From: Pseudoalteromonas sp. S16_S37
GTDB lineage: Bacteria; Pseudomonadota; Gammaproteobacteria; Enterobacterales; Alteromonadaceae
NCBI RefSeq assembly: GCF_014694405.1
Contig: NZ_JAAUWV010000004.1
Location: 124,001-188,000, forward strand
Direction: 5' to 3'
Length of the DNA stretch: 64,000 nt
Every line of letters begins with the position of its first letter. The stretch's first letter is position 1. The notes beneath the pieces were generated by a model, which was not told where the DNA came from, made no database searches, and saw only the letters and a list, made by a program, of their open reading frames with translations. A program made the translations under genes and the position numbers. Positions 42,721 to 52,290 of this stretch are shown one piece after another.

Positions 42721-44634
42721 ATGGATTTAATTAGAATATCAAAAGCGCAATTAGCGTTTGGCACACACCCTTTGCTGGACAATGCCGATGCGGTTATCGA
42801 AGCCGGTGAAAGAGTCTGTATCGTTGGTCGAAACGGTGCTGGTAAATCTACTTTACTCAAAGTACTTGATGGTGAAGTGTTACTTGATGACGGTGAAATT
42901 AACCGTGTAGGAGAGTTAAAAGTCTCTCGTCTTGAACAAGACCCACCTAAAGGCGCACATGGCTCCGTATTTGATTATGTAGCCAATGGCTTACCTAATA
43001 TTGCTGAATTGCTGATTGAATTTAATCATGTTAGCGAAGCGCTGCAGACGGATCAATCACCAGCCTTGTTGGGTAAACTTGAGAAGCTGTCGAACAAAAT
43101 TGAGGCGGCAGATGCTTGGCGTTTTGAAAGCCGCATTAAGTTGGTTTTAAGCCAGCTTGAACTCGAATCAAATATGCGCTTGGAAAAGCTCTCTGGTGGA
43201 TGGCTGCGCAAGGTTGCGCTTGCAAAAGCGCTGGTCAGTGAACCCGATCTACTCCTTCTAGACGAACCAACTAACCATTTGGATATGAACAGCGTTATTT
43301 GGTTGGAGCAGTTTTTAAAAGACTTTAAAGGCGGCATCGTGTTTATTTCGCACGATAGGGCGTTTATCAGAGCAGTCGCTACACGTATTCTTGATTTGGA
43401 TAGGGGCAAGCTGATTTCTTATCCAGGTGACTATGCTAAATACTTAGAGCAAAAAGCACACGACTTAAAAGTAGAAGAATCGCAAAATGCGTTATTCGAC
43501 AAAAAGCTAGCCGAAGAAGAAGCTTGGATCCGTCAAGGGATCAAAGCGAGAAGAACGCGTAATGAAGGACGTGTTCGCGCACTAAAAGCACTTCGAAATG
43601 AGCGTAAGCAACGAGTCGAACAAGTGGGTAAAACTGACTTTAATATTGAAACAGCAGAGCGCTCAGGCAAGTTGGTGTTTGAAGCACAGCATGTGCATCA
43701 TGCTTTTAAAGATAAAATTATCGCTAAAGATTTCTCAACACTTGTGATGAGGGGCGATAGAGTGGGTCTTGTTGGGCCTAATGGTGTGGGCAAAACAACA
43801 CTACTCAAATTATTGTTTGGTGACTTAGCTGCAGACGGCGGAAAGATAAAGCAAGGCGTGAATTTAGAAGTTGCTTATTTTGATCAGTATCGTGAAAAAC
43901 TTGATGAAGAGGCAACGGTGCAAGACAACGTTGCAGAGGGTAAACAAGAAGTGATGATGGGTGGAAGAAGTCGTCATGTACTTGGCTATTTGCAAGACTT
44001 TTTGTTTCCTCCAGCCAGAGCTCGAACTCCTGTTAAGGCTTTGTCGGGTGGAGAGAAGAATCGCTTACTTCTCGCCAAGCTGTTTTTGAAGCCATCCAAT
44101 GTGTTGGTATTGGACGAACCAACCAACGATTTAGATATCGAAACGCTAGAACTGCTTGAAGACATTATCAACCAGTATCAGGGCACCATCTTAATCGTCA
44201 GCCACGACCGTGAATTTATTGATAATACTTGTAACTCAGTTTGGGCATTCGAAGGCAGTGGTCAAATTACTGATATCGTTGGTGGTTATACAGATTACGA
44301 GCAATATGTTGCTATGCGTCAAGCGCAAGCAAAAGAACTTGAAAAACAAGTTAAGCAAGATGCAGAAAAGCAAGCGAAACAAAGCAAAGCAAGTAATAAC
44401 AAAACAACCAAGCTAAGTTACAAATTAAAACTTGAATTAGAGCAGTTGCCAAGTAAAGTAGAAGCACTTGAGCAAGCACTAGAACAGCAACAAGAAATAG
44501 TAAATGCCCCAGACTTTTTCAAGCAAGATGCACAAACTACGCAAAGTGCGTTGAACGAATTAGCTGAACTTGAGTCGAAGCTTGAAATCGCGTTCGTGCG
44601 TTGGGAAGAACTAGAAGCATTACAAAATCAGTAG
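42721..44634 (+). CDS. uup: ABC-F ATPase Uup
   Basis: A 637-residue ABC-F protein, without membrane segments, that works on the ribosome. Both ATPase domains are intact: Walker A GRNGAGKST and GPNGVGKTT, signatures LSGGWLRKVALAKAL and LSGGEKNRLLLAKLF, Walker B LLLLDEPTNHLD and VLVLDEPTNDLD. The charged linker (residues ~240-310) lies between. The C-terminal ~100 residues (KLELEQLPSKVEALEQALEQ and following) form the coiled coil that binds branched DNA or RNA in Uup. The C-terminal coiled coil separates it from EttA and YheS. It starts one base after the preceding stop codon. Confidence 0.96.
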   Translation: MDLIRISKAQLAFGTHPLLDNADAVIEAGERVCIVGRNGAGKSTLLKVLDGEVLLDDGEINRVGELKVSRLEQDPPKGAHGSVFDYVANGLPNIAELLIEFNHVSEALQTDQSPALLGKLEKLSNKIEAADAWRFESRIKLVLSQLELESNMRLEKLSGGWLRKVALAKALVSEPDLLLLDEPTNHLDMNSVIWLEQFLKDFKGGIVFISHDRAFIRAVATRILDLDRGKLISYPGDYAKYLEQKAHDLKVEESQNALFDKKLAEEEAWIRQGIKARRTRNEGRVRALKALRNERKQRVEQVGKTDFNIETAERSGKLVFEAQHVHHAFKDKIIAKDFSTLVMRGDRVGLVGPNGVGKTTLLKLLFGDLAADGGKIKQGVNLEVAYFDQYREKLDEEATVQDNVAEGKQEVMMGGRSRHVLGYLQDFLFPPARARTPVKALSGGEKNRLLLAKLFLKPSNVLVLDEPTNDLDIETLELLEDIINQYQGTILIVSHDREFIDNTCNSVWAFEGSGQITDIVGGYTDYEQYVAMRQAQAKELEKQVKQDAEKQAKQSKASNNKTTKLSYKLKLELEQLPSKVEALEQALEQQQEIVNAPDFFKQDAQTTQSALNELAELESKLEIAFVRWEELEALQNQ

Positions 44635-44645
44635 TAAGGAATAAA

Positions 44646-46391
44646 ATGAAGCACACATTTTTAGCTGTAAGCATTTTTGCTGGCTTAAGTAGTCAGGCAC
44701 TTGCAGCTACCTACCAATTAACAGAGTTGCCTCGCTATGAAGGCGGTAAATATACAATAATCTCAGATGTTAACGATAATGGCCAAGTTATCGGTGCTGC
44801 AACAAACTTATTTGGGCTACCCATTGACGTTAGTTACATCGACTTCGAAGATACCGACATAAAGAATGCTTATACTCAAACTGAAAAGGCGTACAAAGAC
44901 ATAGACGAAGTAATATCTTTTACGTTAGAAGATATTAAAAATGGTGTAGCTGCAACGAATGCTGATGCAATTAGCTTTATGTTGAACTTTTTGGGAGCAC
45001 GAGCAAGTTCTGCTGAATATCAAAAACTTCAAGATAGGATAGCGCTTAATATTGATGCTGTATCGGCACAAGAGCAAGTGATATTTGATGTTGAGGATGC
45101 CGATACTAATGGTTTAACTCGTTCAACGTCAAACTATTTGACTGCTATTAGTGAAGATGGGGTTATTGTTGGTTGGGGGTCATCACCTTTTTCGAAAACC
45201 ACTTTTACGCCTGAAGGTGAATCGCAAGCAAAGACATACTTTATCCGTGATTGGAGTTCTAGGGGTATAGTATTAACTCCTCAGGGTGAAAAGATAACAT
45301 TAGAGCCAGCATTTTCTGAGCATGGTGGCTATAGCATGGCGTCAGATATTCGTAAGCTAGATGATGGTGGTTATGTTGTTGTTGGTCAATCAAGCACTGG
45401 TATCCCAGAGAACCGCCAGAAAAACTACGATGATAACTGTGATGATAAAGATGAACCTTTACAAGTTTGTCGTTGGATAAGGCAACTATCATCTAGTCGA
45501 ACATTTTATGACTTGAGAGCATTTAAGTGGCAGCTAGACGAAAACTTTAATGTAGTTAGCTCGCAAGACTTAGGTTTGGGTTTAACACCTAAAGAAGACG
45601 AAGACGATGCTTTTATCAGTGAAGCTTTAGCCGTTAACAAAGCTGGGATTGCGGTTGGTTATTCACCCTACAGAGAAGGCGATGACTACTACCCATATGG
45701 CGTAGCAGGGTATTTTAAAGACGGTACTTTTAAAGCATTTAAAAAGTTAGAAAGATGGTACGAAATAGGCAAAGCAACAGATATCAATAATAACAACATT
45801 GCCGTTGGTTATATGGCGGATAGAATTAGCAACACCATTAATGATCAATATGCATTTTATTACGACCTAAATGAAGATAAATTTGTTGAGCTGCCATACT
45901 TTTTTAAAGGCTCAGATGCCATTGCGACTGATATCAATGATGCAGGATTTATCGTAGGCCAAGCACGAGTTGAGAAGGACGGTGCTAACCGTCGCAGAGA
46001 GGGCTTTATCTACCAAATAGGTGATGATAAGGTTACCAATATTAACGATTTACTGCCTTGTAAAGATAGTAATGGAAACAACTATCCATACACTATTGCT
46101 GAGGCAATTAAGATCACTGAGTCAAACCATATTTACGCAATTGCGACTAAAACGGTAGAACGTAGAGACCGCTTGGGTAACATTGAAAAAGATAGTAAGG
46201 GCAATATCGAGTACGAATCTGTGACTCTCCCTGTATTGTTAACACCCATCTCGGGTGGCCAAGTTGAAAGCTGTCCACCACCAGAGGCGGAAACGTATGA
46301 GCGTAAATCAGGAAGTGCAGTGTTTTTGAGTTTGCTAGCGCTACCATTTGCATGGCTGCGAAGAAGAAAGTTGAAATTAGCGAAAAGCTAA
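44646..46391 (+). CDS. DUF3466 family exported protein with C-terminal sorting-like tail
   Basis: A 581-residue surface protein from the ATG at 44646 (TAAGGA upstream); the open frame extends into uup but without a better start. A signal peptide is present (MKHTFLAVSIFAGLSSQALA). The body repeats HAF-like motifs in which a sentence such as INDAGFIVGQARV, INNNNIAVGYMAD or VNKAGIAVGYSPY recurs, typical of DUF3466. The end, SGSAVFLSLLALPFAWLRRR, has a small-residue start, a hydrophobic helix and an Arg cluster, as in GlyGly-CTERM tails cut by rhombosortase. Function is unknown. The uup-DUF3466 order is common in Alteromonadales, from memory. Confidence 0.88.
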   Translation: MKHTFLAVSIFAGLSSQALAATYQLTELPRYEGGKYTIISDVNDNGQVIGAATNLFGLPIDVSYIDFEDTDIKNAYTQTEKAYKDIDEVISFTLEDIKNGVAATNADAISFMLNFLGARASSAEYQKLQDRIALNIDAVSAQEQVIFDVEDADTNGLTRSTSNYLTAISEDGVIVGWGSSPFSKTTFTPEGESQAKTYFIRDWSSRGIVLTPQGEKITLEPAFSEHGGYSMASDIRKLDDGGYVVVGQSSTGIPENRQKNYDDNCDDKDEPLQVCRWIRQLSSSRTFYDLRAFKWQLDENFNVVSSQDLGLGLTPKEDEDDAFISEALAVNKAGIAVGYSPYREGDDYYPYGVAGYFKDGTFKAFKKLERWYEIGKATDINNNNIAVGYMADRISNTINDQYAFYYDLNEDKFVELPYFFKGSDAIATDINDAGFIVGQARVEKDGANRRREGFIYQIGDDKVTNINDLLPCKDSNGNNYPYTIAEAIKITESNHIYAIATKTVERRDRLGNIEKDSKGNIEYESVTLPVLLTPISGGQVESCPPPEAETYERKSGSAVFLSLLALPFAWLRRRKLKLAKS

Positions 46392-46404
46392 CAGATAACC
46401 AGAA

Positions 46405-46436
46405 CAATAAAAAAGCCCTTAAGGGCTTTTTTATTG
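46405..46436. terminator. Bidirectional terminator, perfect 32-bp palindrome
   Basis: A perfect palindrome centred between 46420 and 46421, with core AAGCCCTT/AAGGGCTT flanked by A-runs and T-runs on both sides. It serves the convergent DUF3466 (+) and DUF2062 (-) genes. Confidence 0.93.
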
Positions 46437-46450
46437 TCTATATTTTATAT

Positions 46451-46960
46451 CTATTGCTTATTTCTAGAAGACCAAGCCTTATTAACTGATCTTCGCCATA
46501 AGTAGTCGATGCCAAAGTAACCTATCACAGAGGCAACACTTGCACAGATCAAAGAGCCTACCATAAATGCGGGACCTATGGTGGACAAGCTCTGAGTTAG
46601 CCATTCCCAGCTCGCCTCAAAATGAAATGGCTGAGTCTCTTGACCAAGGGCAAATACGCCGACCAAATACGAGCAGTAAAAAATGGGCGGCATGGTGAGA
46701 GGGTTGGTTAACCACACTAAGGCAACTGACAGAGGCAAATTTACGCGAAATGGAATCGCAAAAGCAGCAGCTAGTACCATTTGAAAAGGAACAGGGATGA
46801 ATGCGAAGAACAACCCCACAGAAAATGCGCCACGGGCAGAGCGTCTGTTCAAATGCCAAAGGTTGGCGTCATGCAATAAACGACCAAATATTTTGAGTGA
46901 CTTTTGCTGTTTGATCTTATTGTGATCGGGTAAAAATCGTTGGATCGTTTTCTTAGCCAT
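46451..46960 (-). CDS. DUF2062 family inner-membrane protein
   Basis: A 169-residue protein of the DUF2062 family. The basic N-terminus (KTIQRFLPDHNKIKQQKSLK) is followed by the hallmark WHLNRRSARGAFSVGLFFAF, then the helices IPVPFQMVLAAAFAIPF, LPLSVALVWLTNPLTMPPIF and AFMVGSLICASVASVIGYFG. The function is unknown; members are often beside comEC or lipid A genes. The start codons of this gene and comEC lie head to head and may overlap, which means the promoters are inside the neighbouring coding regions. Confidence 0.9.
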   Translation of the reverse strand: MAKKTIQRFLPDHNKIKQQKSLKIFGRLLHDANLWHLNRRSARGAFSVGLFFAFIPVPFQMVLAAAFAIPFRVNLPLSVALVWLTNPLTMPPIFYCSYLVGVFALGQETQPFHFEASWEWLTQSLSTIGPAFMVGSLICASVASVIGYFGIDYLWRRSVNKAWSSRNKQ

Positions 46961-49207
46961 ACTGTGAAACCATATACGTCAATTCTCTTCGGGTGTGGGT
47001 TTTGTGTAGGCTGTTTGATAACCGTATTTTTTTACGAACACTGGCAGTTTTATAGCAGCTTACTTTTCCTACTGGTTGTCGCGCATTATTTTAAGCCGTT
47101 TTGGCTATTATTGTTAGGGTTTATTTTAGCTATTTTTTCAGTATCGGTACATTATTGGCTTTTTTACAAGCAACCTGAGTTAGAAGAGGAACAATTACAG
47201 GCTGTTAGTATAGAAGCTCGGATAGAAAAAACCTTTTCGGATGATTATTTGCGCATCAGGCTTACCAAAATAGCTGAAGAATCACTGCCATGGTACCGAC
47301 AAGTTTTTGCAAATGTTGCTTTAAAGGATACTACAAACAAACTAGAAAGCGGCTTATACGTAAAAGCACTCGCAAAACTAAACCCGTATCGCAGTCGTAA
47401 AAACTTCGATAGTTTTGACGGTGAACTCTATGCATTTACGCAAAAGCTCCACTACAAAGGTCAATTGACTCAGATCCAGTCGTTCTCCACAGCAAAAGCG
47501 AATGTCATTACAGTTTATCGCCAGTGGTTATGGCAAAACCTAGATGGCTATCAATTATCTTGGCTATATTACACGCTACTTAGTGGAGACAAATCACAAA
47601 TAAGTGCTGAAAACAAACAACGCATGCAACAGTTGGGGCTTAGCCATATGCTCGCAATATCAGGGCTGCATGTAGGTATTGTATATGCCCTAGGCTTTTA
47701 TATGAGCCAATGTTGTTGTTTTTTTGCTAGCTTATTTGGTGTAAGGTATAGTCAACTAAATGATTTGAATCGATATTACGCTTTTGCAGGCTTAACTTTT
47801 AGCATACTGTATGTGTTATTAAGTGGTTTGGCTGTATCGGCACTGCGTGCATTACTCATGCTTTCGGTATTGGTGATTGCTTATTTTTTTGCAAGGCAAA
47901 TAATCAACTATCGCGTGTTGCTATTCGCCCTGTGTGGTGTACTCCTCGTTGATCCGTTTTCGGTTTTAAATCCCGGATTGTATTTTTCATTTATTGCTGT
48001 GTACTGCATTTTTAGTTTTGTCAGAATGTCGGCTAACAAAATAAATGCAAAGCATTTTGCTACTCAGTTAATACTTCTACAACTCATATTGGGTGTGCTA
48101 CTAGCCCCATTGAGTAGTTACTATTTTTACGGAATTAGCGTCTCTTCATTAATCACCAATATCGTTTTTATTCCTTTATTGACATTTTTGTTGCTGCCAG
48201 CACTGGCTTTGCTGTTGATTAGTTTTTTATGCGGTTTTACGTTTAATTGGTTTGCGCTAATTGATGAGGCCATATTTGTAATCCTTAAGCAATTAACTGA
48301 ACTACTGCTAGATGCTGGTTGGTTAAAAACACAGCCCTTTGCTTGGCAATATCTGGTCATTTTTTACTTATCAATCTTGCTGTTTACACATTGTAAAGTA
48401 TGGCGCGCTATCGCAATGATTCCGATTGTTATGGGTATAACTAATGCAATCAGCGAACCACAAATAAAGTGGCAAATAGACGTGATAGATGTTGGCCATG
48501 GTACCGCCGTATTGATAACGGTTGGCAAGCAAGCGCTGCTTTACGATCTTGGTGCTAAGTACTTCGATCGTTTTTCAATATTTGAACGTGTTGTGAAACC
48601 TTATTTAGAAGCGAATAATCTTCAGTTGTCACAGGTTATTTTAAGTCATCAAGATAACGATCATGTTGGTGGTATTAACGAGCTGCTTGCGTACATCGGT
48701 AGTAGACCTTTGAACGTTTTCCACAATGGGAAAACACATACCAGCTGTAATATTATTCAAACAAAGTTTGCACAGATCTTAACCGTGGAATCACTTTGGC
48801 CAAGTCATGTTATGTCTAGCGACAATAATAATTCTTGTGTTGTAAAGGTAAGTGATGGCCACTATTCGTTGCTATTGACAGGTGATATTGAGCGCATTGC
48901 TGAACAGTTATTGGTCAAACAAGCAAGCTCAAAGTTGAGCAGTGATATATTGCTGGTTCCGCACCACGGCAGTAATACCTCTTCGAGTAATGAATTTATC
49001 AGCGCGGTTCACCCCCAAATTGCAATTTACTCAAGAAGCTATTACTCGATTTGGCATTTACCACACCCTAAAGTGGTAGAGCGTTATAATCAAGCAAGTG
49101 TGACGCAGCTTGATACTGCACTCGAAGGCCAGATACGCATTAAGGTGACAAAAAGTGGATTACTCATAGGATCCGCGAGGAAAAGCCATCAATTTTGGTT
49201 TTTGTAA
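46940..49207 (+). CDS. comEC: ComEC/Rec2-family DNA internalisation protein
   Basis: A 755-residue inner-membrane channel for uptake of single-stranded DNA in natural transformation. The N-terminal region is an OB-like domain between membrane helices. The central competence domain (residues ~220-480) includes MLAISGLHVGIVYALGFY and LLSGLAVSALRALLMLSVLV. The C-terminal metallo-beta-lactamase-like domain (~510-750) has DVIDVGHGTAVLITVGKQ and LSHQDNDHVGGINELL with the ligand pattern HxDxDH, and VPHHGSNTSSSNEF. Start is uncertain: TTG at 46940 or GTG at 46964. Genes for pili are not in the window, so competence is not proven. Confidence 0.93.
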   Translation: MDRFLSHTVKPYTSILFGCGFCVGCLITVFFYEHWQFYSSLLFLLVVAHYFKPFWLLLLGFILAIFSVSVHYWLFYKQPELEEEQLQAVSIEARIEKTFSDDYLRIRLTKIAEESLPWYRQVFANVALKDTTNKLESGLYVKALAKLNPYRSRKNFDSFDGELYAFTQKLHYKGQLTQIQSFSTAKANVITVYRQWLWQNLDGYQLSWLYYTLLSGDKSQISAENKQRMQQLGLSHMLAISGLHVGIVYALGFYMSQCCCFFASLFGVRYSQLNDLNRYYAFAGLTFSILYVLLSGLAVSALRALLMLSVLVIAYFFARQIINYRVLLFALCGVLLVDPFSVLNPGLYFSFIAVYCIFSFVRMSANKINAKHFATQLILLQLILGVLLAPLSSYYFYGISVSSLITNIVFIPLLTFLLLPALALLLISFLCGFTFNWFALIDEAIFVILKQLTELLLDAGWLKTQPFAWQYLVIFYLSILLFTHCKVWRAIAMIPIVMGITNAISEPQIKWQIDVIDVGHGTAVLITVGKQALLYDLGAKYFDRFSIFERVVKPYLEANNLQLSQVILSHQDNDHVGGINELLAYIGSRPLNVFHNGKTHTSCNIIQTKFAQILTVESLWPSHVMSSDNNNSCVVKVSDGHYSLLLTGDIERIAEQLLVKQASSKLSSDILLVPHHGSNTSSSNEFISAVHPQIAIYSRSYYSIWHLPHPKVVERYNQASVTQLDTALEGQIRIKVTKSGLLIGSARKSHQFWFL

Positions 49208-49337
49208 CAGGCAAAGCACAGATTTTTGCTTATTTTTTGGCGTTTTTACTTCAATAATAAAGGTTTGGCGACATTGCATTTTGTTTTTGAGCAGTGCCAA
49301 AGTACAATAGACAGGTTTTCAATCGCAGAGAGTTTTT

Positions 49338-51074
49338 ATGCAACAAAGTGCCAAACAAGTCTATCAACGGTTATTAAAATATACATTTGACTTCAAAATG
49401 GTTGGCATATTTTCTGTCGTAGGCATGTTGGGCTATGCGGCAATGGACGCATTGTTTATTAAATTGATGCAACCGTTTATAGATGACGGTTTAACACAGA
49501 GAAATACAGAAGTATTAACCTGGGCACCTATCATTGTGATTGCGCTAGTATTGGGGCGTGGCGTATTTAATTATATGGCATCTTATTGCTTAAGTTATTT
49601 AGGCTCTCAAGTTGTACAAAGGCTACGACAGCAGTTATTTGAGCACATGCTATATTTACCAGTCTCTTTTCATGATCAACATTCAAATGGAGATATGATC
49701 TCTAAAGTCACCTTTGATACCGAGCAGGTCCAACAGGCGATTACGCGCGCTTTACAAGTAATGATAAGAGAAGGTGCGTTTGTGTTATTTCTTTTAGTTG
49801 TTATGTTTGACGCAAGCTGGCAGTTGTCGTCTATCTTTCTTGTGATAGTGCCGCTGGTGGCAATTATTGTAAACGTGGTTTCCAAGCGCTTTAGGAAAAT
49901 TTCTAAAAACATCCAAGATGCAATGGGCGAGGTGACCAAAGGGTCTGAGCAGATGCTGGCTGGGCACAAAGTTATCCATGGTTTTGAAGGGCAAAACAAA
50001 GAAATTAACCGCTTTGCACAGGTGAACAACCACAACCGCCAACAACGAGTAAAAATGGATGCCACGCGTGCATTAAGTGTGTCGGTTATTCAAATTTTAG
50101 CGGCAAGCGCAATGGCATTGATTTTAGCCATCATCGCAATGCCTTCAATGATAGACACAATTACTTCAGGAACCTTTGTTGCGTTGCTGTCTTCTATGAT
50201 GATGATGCTACGACCACTGAAGCAATTGGCTAACGTGAATGGTGAGCTGCAACGTGGTATTGCAGCCGCGCAAAGTATATTTGATATACTCGATACGCCG
50301 ACTGAGCTAGACACTGGAACAAAAGAGATCACATCTTGCAAAGGCGAAATAAAAATTAACAATCTCACCTTTTGCTATCCAACGAAGCAAGAGCCGGTTA
50401 TTAGAGACCTAACATTACATATCAAGCCAGGCGAAAACATTGCCTTGGTAGGGCGCTCAGGTTCAGGTAAGTCGACATTGTCGAATTTGCTTCCTCGTTA
50501 CTACGACATCTCCTTGGGAGAGATACTGTTAGATGATGTTCCTATCCAGCAATACAAATTAAAAGACTTACGCCGCCAGTTTTCTGTTGTATCTCAACAA
50601 GTTGTTTTATTTAACGACACCATAGGTAACAACATTATGTATGGCTTAGAGCAGCCTTTATCGAAAGAGCAGCTCATTGATGTGGCTAAGCAAGCACATG
50701 TTTGGGAGTTTGTAAAAGATTTACCTGAAGGTTTGGACACTGTTGTTGGCGAAAACGGCGTTATGCTGTCAGGTGGACAAAGACAGCGTATTGCAATAGC
50801 AAGAGCCATTGTGAAAAATGCGCCAATTCTTATTTTAGATGAAGCGACTTCAGCGTTGGATACCGAGTCTGAGCGGCTGATCCAAGATGCACTGGAGACG
50901 CTCATGGCTGATAAAACATCGATTGTGATTGCACATCGACTTTCTACTATTGAAAAGTCAGACAAGATTTATGTACTAGAGCAAGGTAAAGTTATCGAGC
51001 AGGGCACCCATCAGGCATTACTTGCGTCGGGCGGCACATACGCAGCGTTATGCCAGATGCAGCATGGAGCATAG
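49338..51074 (+). CDS. msbA: Lipid A/phospholipid flippase MsbA
   Basis: A 578-residue half ABC exporter, working as a homodimer, that flips lipid A-core across the inner membrane. Six membrane helices span residues ~20-310. The ATPase has Walker A VGRSGSGKST, signature LSGGQRQRIAIARAI, Walker B ILILDEATSALD and a final IVIAHRLSTIEKSD. The 578 residues compare with 582 in E. coli. The next gene lpxK begins just after the stop, a nearly universal arrangement. ATP hydrolysis and lipid A substrate are by family. Confidence 0.96.
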   Translation: MQQSAKQVYQRLLKYTFDFKMVGIFSVVGMLGYAAMDALFIKLMQPFIDDGLTQRNTEVLTWAPIIVIALVLGRGVFNYMASYCLSYLGSQVVQRLRQQLFEHMLYLPVSFHDQHSNGDMISKVTFDTEQVQQAITRALQVMIREGAFVLFLLVVMFDASWQLSSIFLVIVPLVAIIVNVVSKRFRKISKNIQDAMGEVTKGSEQMLAGHKVIHGFEGQNKEINRFAQVNNHNRQQRVKMDATRALSVSVIQILAASAMALILAIIAMPSMIDTITSGTFVALLSSMMMMLRPLKQLANVNGELQRGIAAAQSIFDILDTPTELDTGTKEITSCKGEIKINNLTFCYPTKQEPVIRDLTLHIKPGENIALVGRSGSGKSTLSNLLPRYYDISLGEILLDDVPIQQYKLKDLRRQFSVVSQQVVLFNDTIGNNIMYGLEQPLSKEQLIDVAKQAHVWEFVKDLPEGLDTVVGENGVMLSGGQRQRIAIARAIVKNAPILILDEATSALDTESERLIQDALETLMADKTSIVIAHRLSTIEKSDKIYVLEQGKVIEQGTHQALLASGGTYAALCQMQHGA

Positions 51075-51075
51075 T

Positions 51076-52056
51076 GTGAGTAAAATAGAGAAAAGTTGGT
51101 ACCAAAGCAAAAGCTGGCTAACCTTTTTACTCTTACCCTTAAGTGGATTATTTTGGGCACTAAGTACGCTGCGGTGTTGGTCTTTTAAAGTGGGCTTGAG
51201 TAAGACTTTTCGTGCTCATGTACCTGTTATCGTTGTTGGTAACATAGGTATTGGCGGTAATGGCAAAACGCCCTTTGTATTATGGTTGGTGCCATTTTTA
51301 CGTTCTTTAGGCCTAGAAGTGGCGGTGATAAGCCGAGGGTATGGTTCTAAAGCACCGTATTATCCCTTTTTGGTAACACCTGATAGCAGCGTAGGTGAAG
51401 CGGGTGATGAGCCATTTCTGTTGGCTGCAAGATTAGATTGTCCGGTTGTTATAGGAGCTGATCGAAGAGCCAGCTGTGAGCTTATAAATAAGCGCTACAA
51501 CGTAGATGTTATTATCTCAGATGATGGCTTGCAGCACTATCAAATGCACCGTGATATAGAGCTTTGTATTGTTGATGCGCAGCGCCGCTTTGGCAATGGC
51601 TGTTTAATTCCAGCAGGCCCGCTTAGAGAGTTACCAAGTCGGTTAAAAAATGTTGATTTGTTAATAGAAAATGGTGGGAATGCGCCGTTGAGTTACACAT
51701 TGGCGCAAACAGGTATTTATCAAGTTTGCAATAACCAGCGAACTGAGCAATACCCACTACAAGGGGTTGCAATTAGCGCTATAGGTAATCCGCAGCGATT
51801 TGAAAATAGCCTCAGAGAACTGGGCATAAGCATAACCGATACTCAACATTTTAGGGATCACCACGCCTATAGCATCGAAGATTTTAAAGCGCATACTAAT
51901 CAAGCTATATTTATGACTGAGAAAGATGCCGTGAAATGTCACGCATTTGCTAATGACAACTGGTACTATTTACGCGTTGATGCAAAGCCAAGTGATGCAT
52001 TGCAATCATCCATAAAACAAATTTTAAAACAAAAAGAGATTTATCATGGCATTTGA
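51076..52056 (+). CDS. lpxK: Tetraacyldisaccharide 4'-kinase LpxK
   Basis: A lipid A biosynthesis kinase on the inner membrane that phosphorylates the 4' position of the disaccharide precursor. The best start is GTG at 51076: GGAG lies six bases upstream, and [10 protein letters not shown] aligns with MIEKIW of E. coli LpxK; an ATG at 51064 inside msbA is an alternative. Features are the membrane helix [14 protein letters not shown], the P-loop [32 protein letters not shown], and the catalytic [19 protein letters not shown]. The C-terminal end is [12 protein letters not shown]. It overlaps the next gene by 11 bases. Confidence 0.96.
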   Translation: MSKIEKSWYQSKSWLTFLLLPLSGLFWALSTLRCWSFKVGLSKTFRAHVPVIVVGNIGIGGNGKTPFVLWLVPFLRSLGLEVAVISRGYGSKAPYYPFLVTPDSSVGEAGDEPFLLAARLDCPVVIGADRRASCELINKRYNVDVIISDDGLQHYQMHRDIELCIVDAQRRFGNGCLIPAGPLRELPSRLKNVDLLIENGGNAPLSYTLAQTGIYQVCNNQRTEQYPLQGVAISAIGNPQRFENSLRELGISITDTQHFRDHHAYSIEDFKAHTNQAIFMTEKDAVKCHAFANDNWYYLRVDAKPSDALQSSIKQILKQKEIYHGI

Positions 52057-52243
52057 TAGAAAATTACTTGAGATTTTGGCATGCCCCGTATGTAAGGGTA
52101 AGCTACAGTACGATAAAGAAAATAGCGAACTTATCAGCACTGCGGCAAAGCTTGCTTATCCAATTCGTGATGATATTCCTGTATTACTTGAAGATGAAGC
52201 CAGAGAGCTAAGCTCAGATGAAGTAGAAAAGTGGCATGCATAA
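52046..52243 (+). CDS. ycaR: Trm112-like (YcaR/UPF0434) small zinc-finger protein
   Basis: A 65-residue protein with the family core [20 protein letters not shown] and [20 protein letters not shown]. Eukaryotic Trm112 activates several methyltransferases, and the bacterial form may do the same; the CPVC pair is half of a metal site. In E. coli it follows lpxK and precedes kdsB; here it overlaps lpxK, but kdsB is absent and an RluA-like gene follows. Confidence 0.93.
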   Translation: MAFDRKLLEILACPVCKGKLQYDKENSELISTAAKLAYPIRDDIPVLLEDEARELSSDEVEKWHA

Positions 52244-52290
52244 CGCCTGTTCCGTCTACTGTTGGCATGTAACGAGCTGCAGCAACTAAT

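Noticed and set aside
52244..52290. kdsB expected after the lpxK/Trm112-like pair
   Set aside because: The gene that follows has the HRLDxxTSG motif of pseudouridine synthases and no cytidylyltransferase features, so kdsB must be elsewhere.
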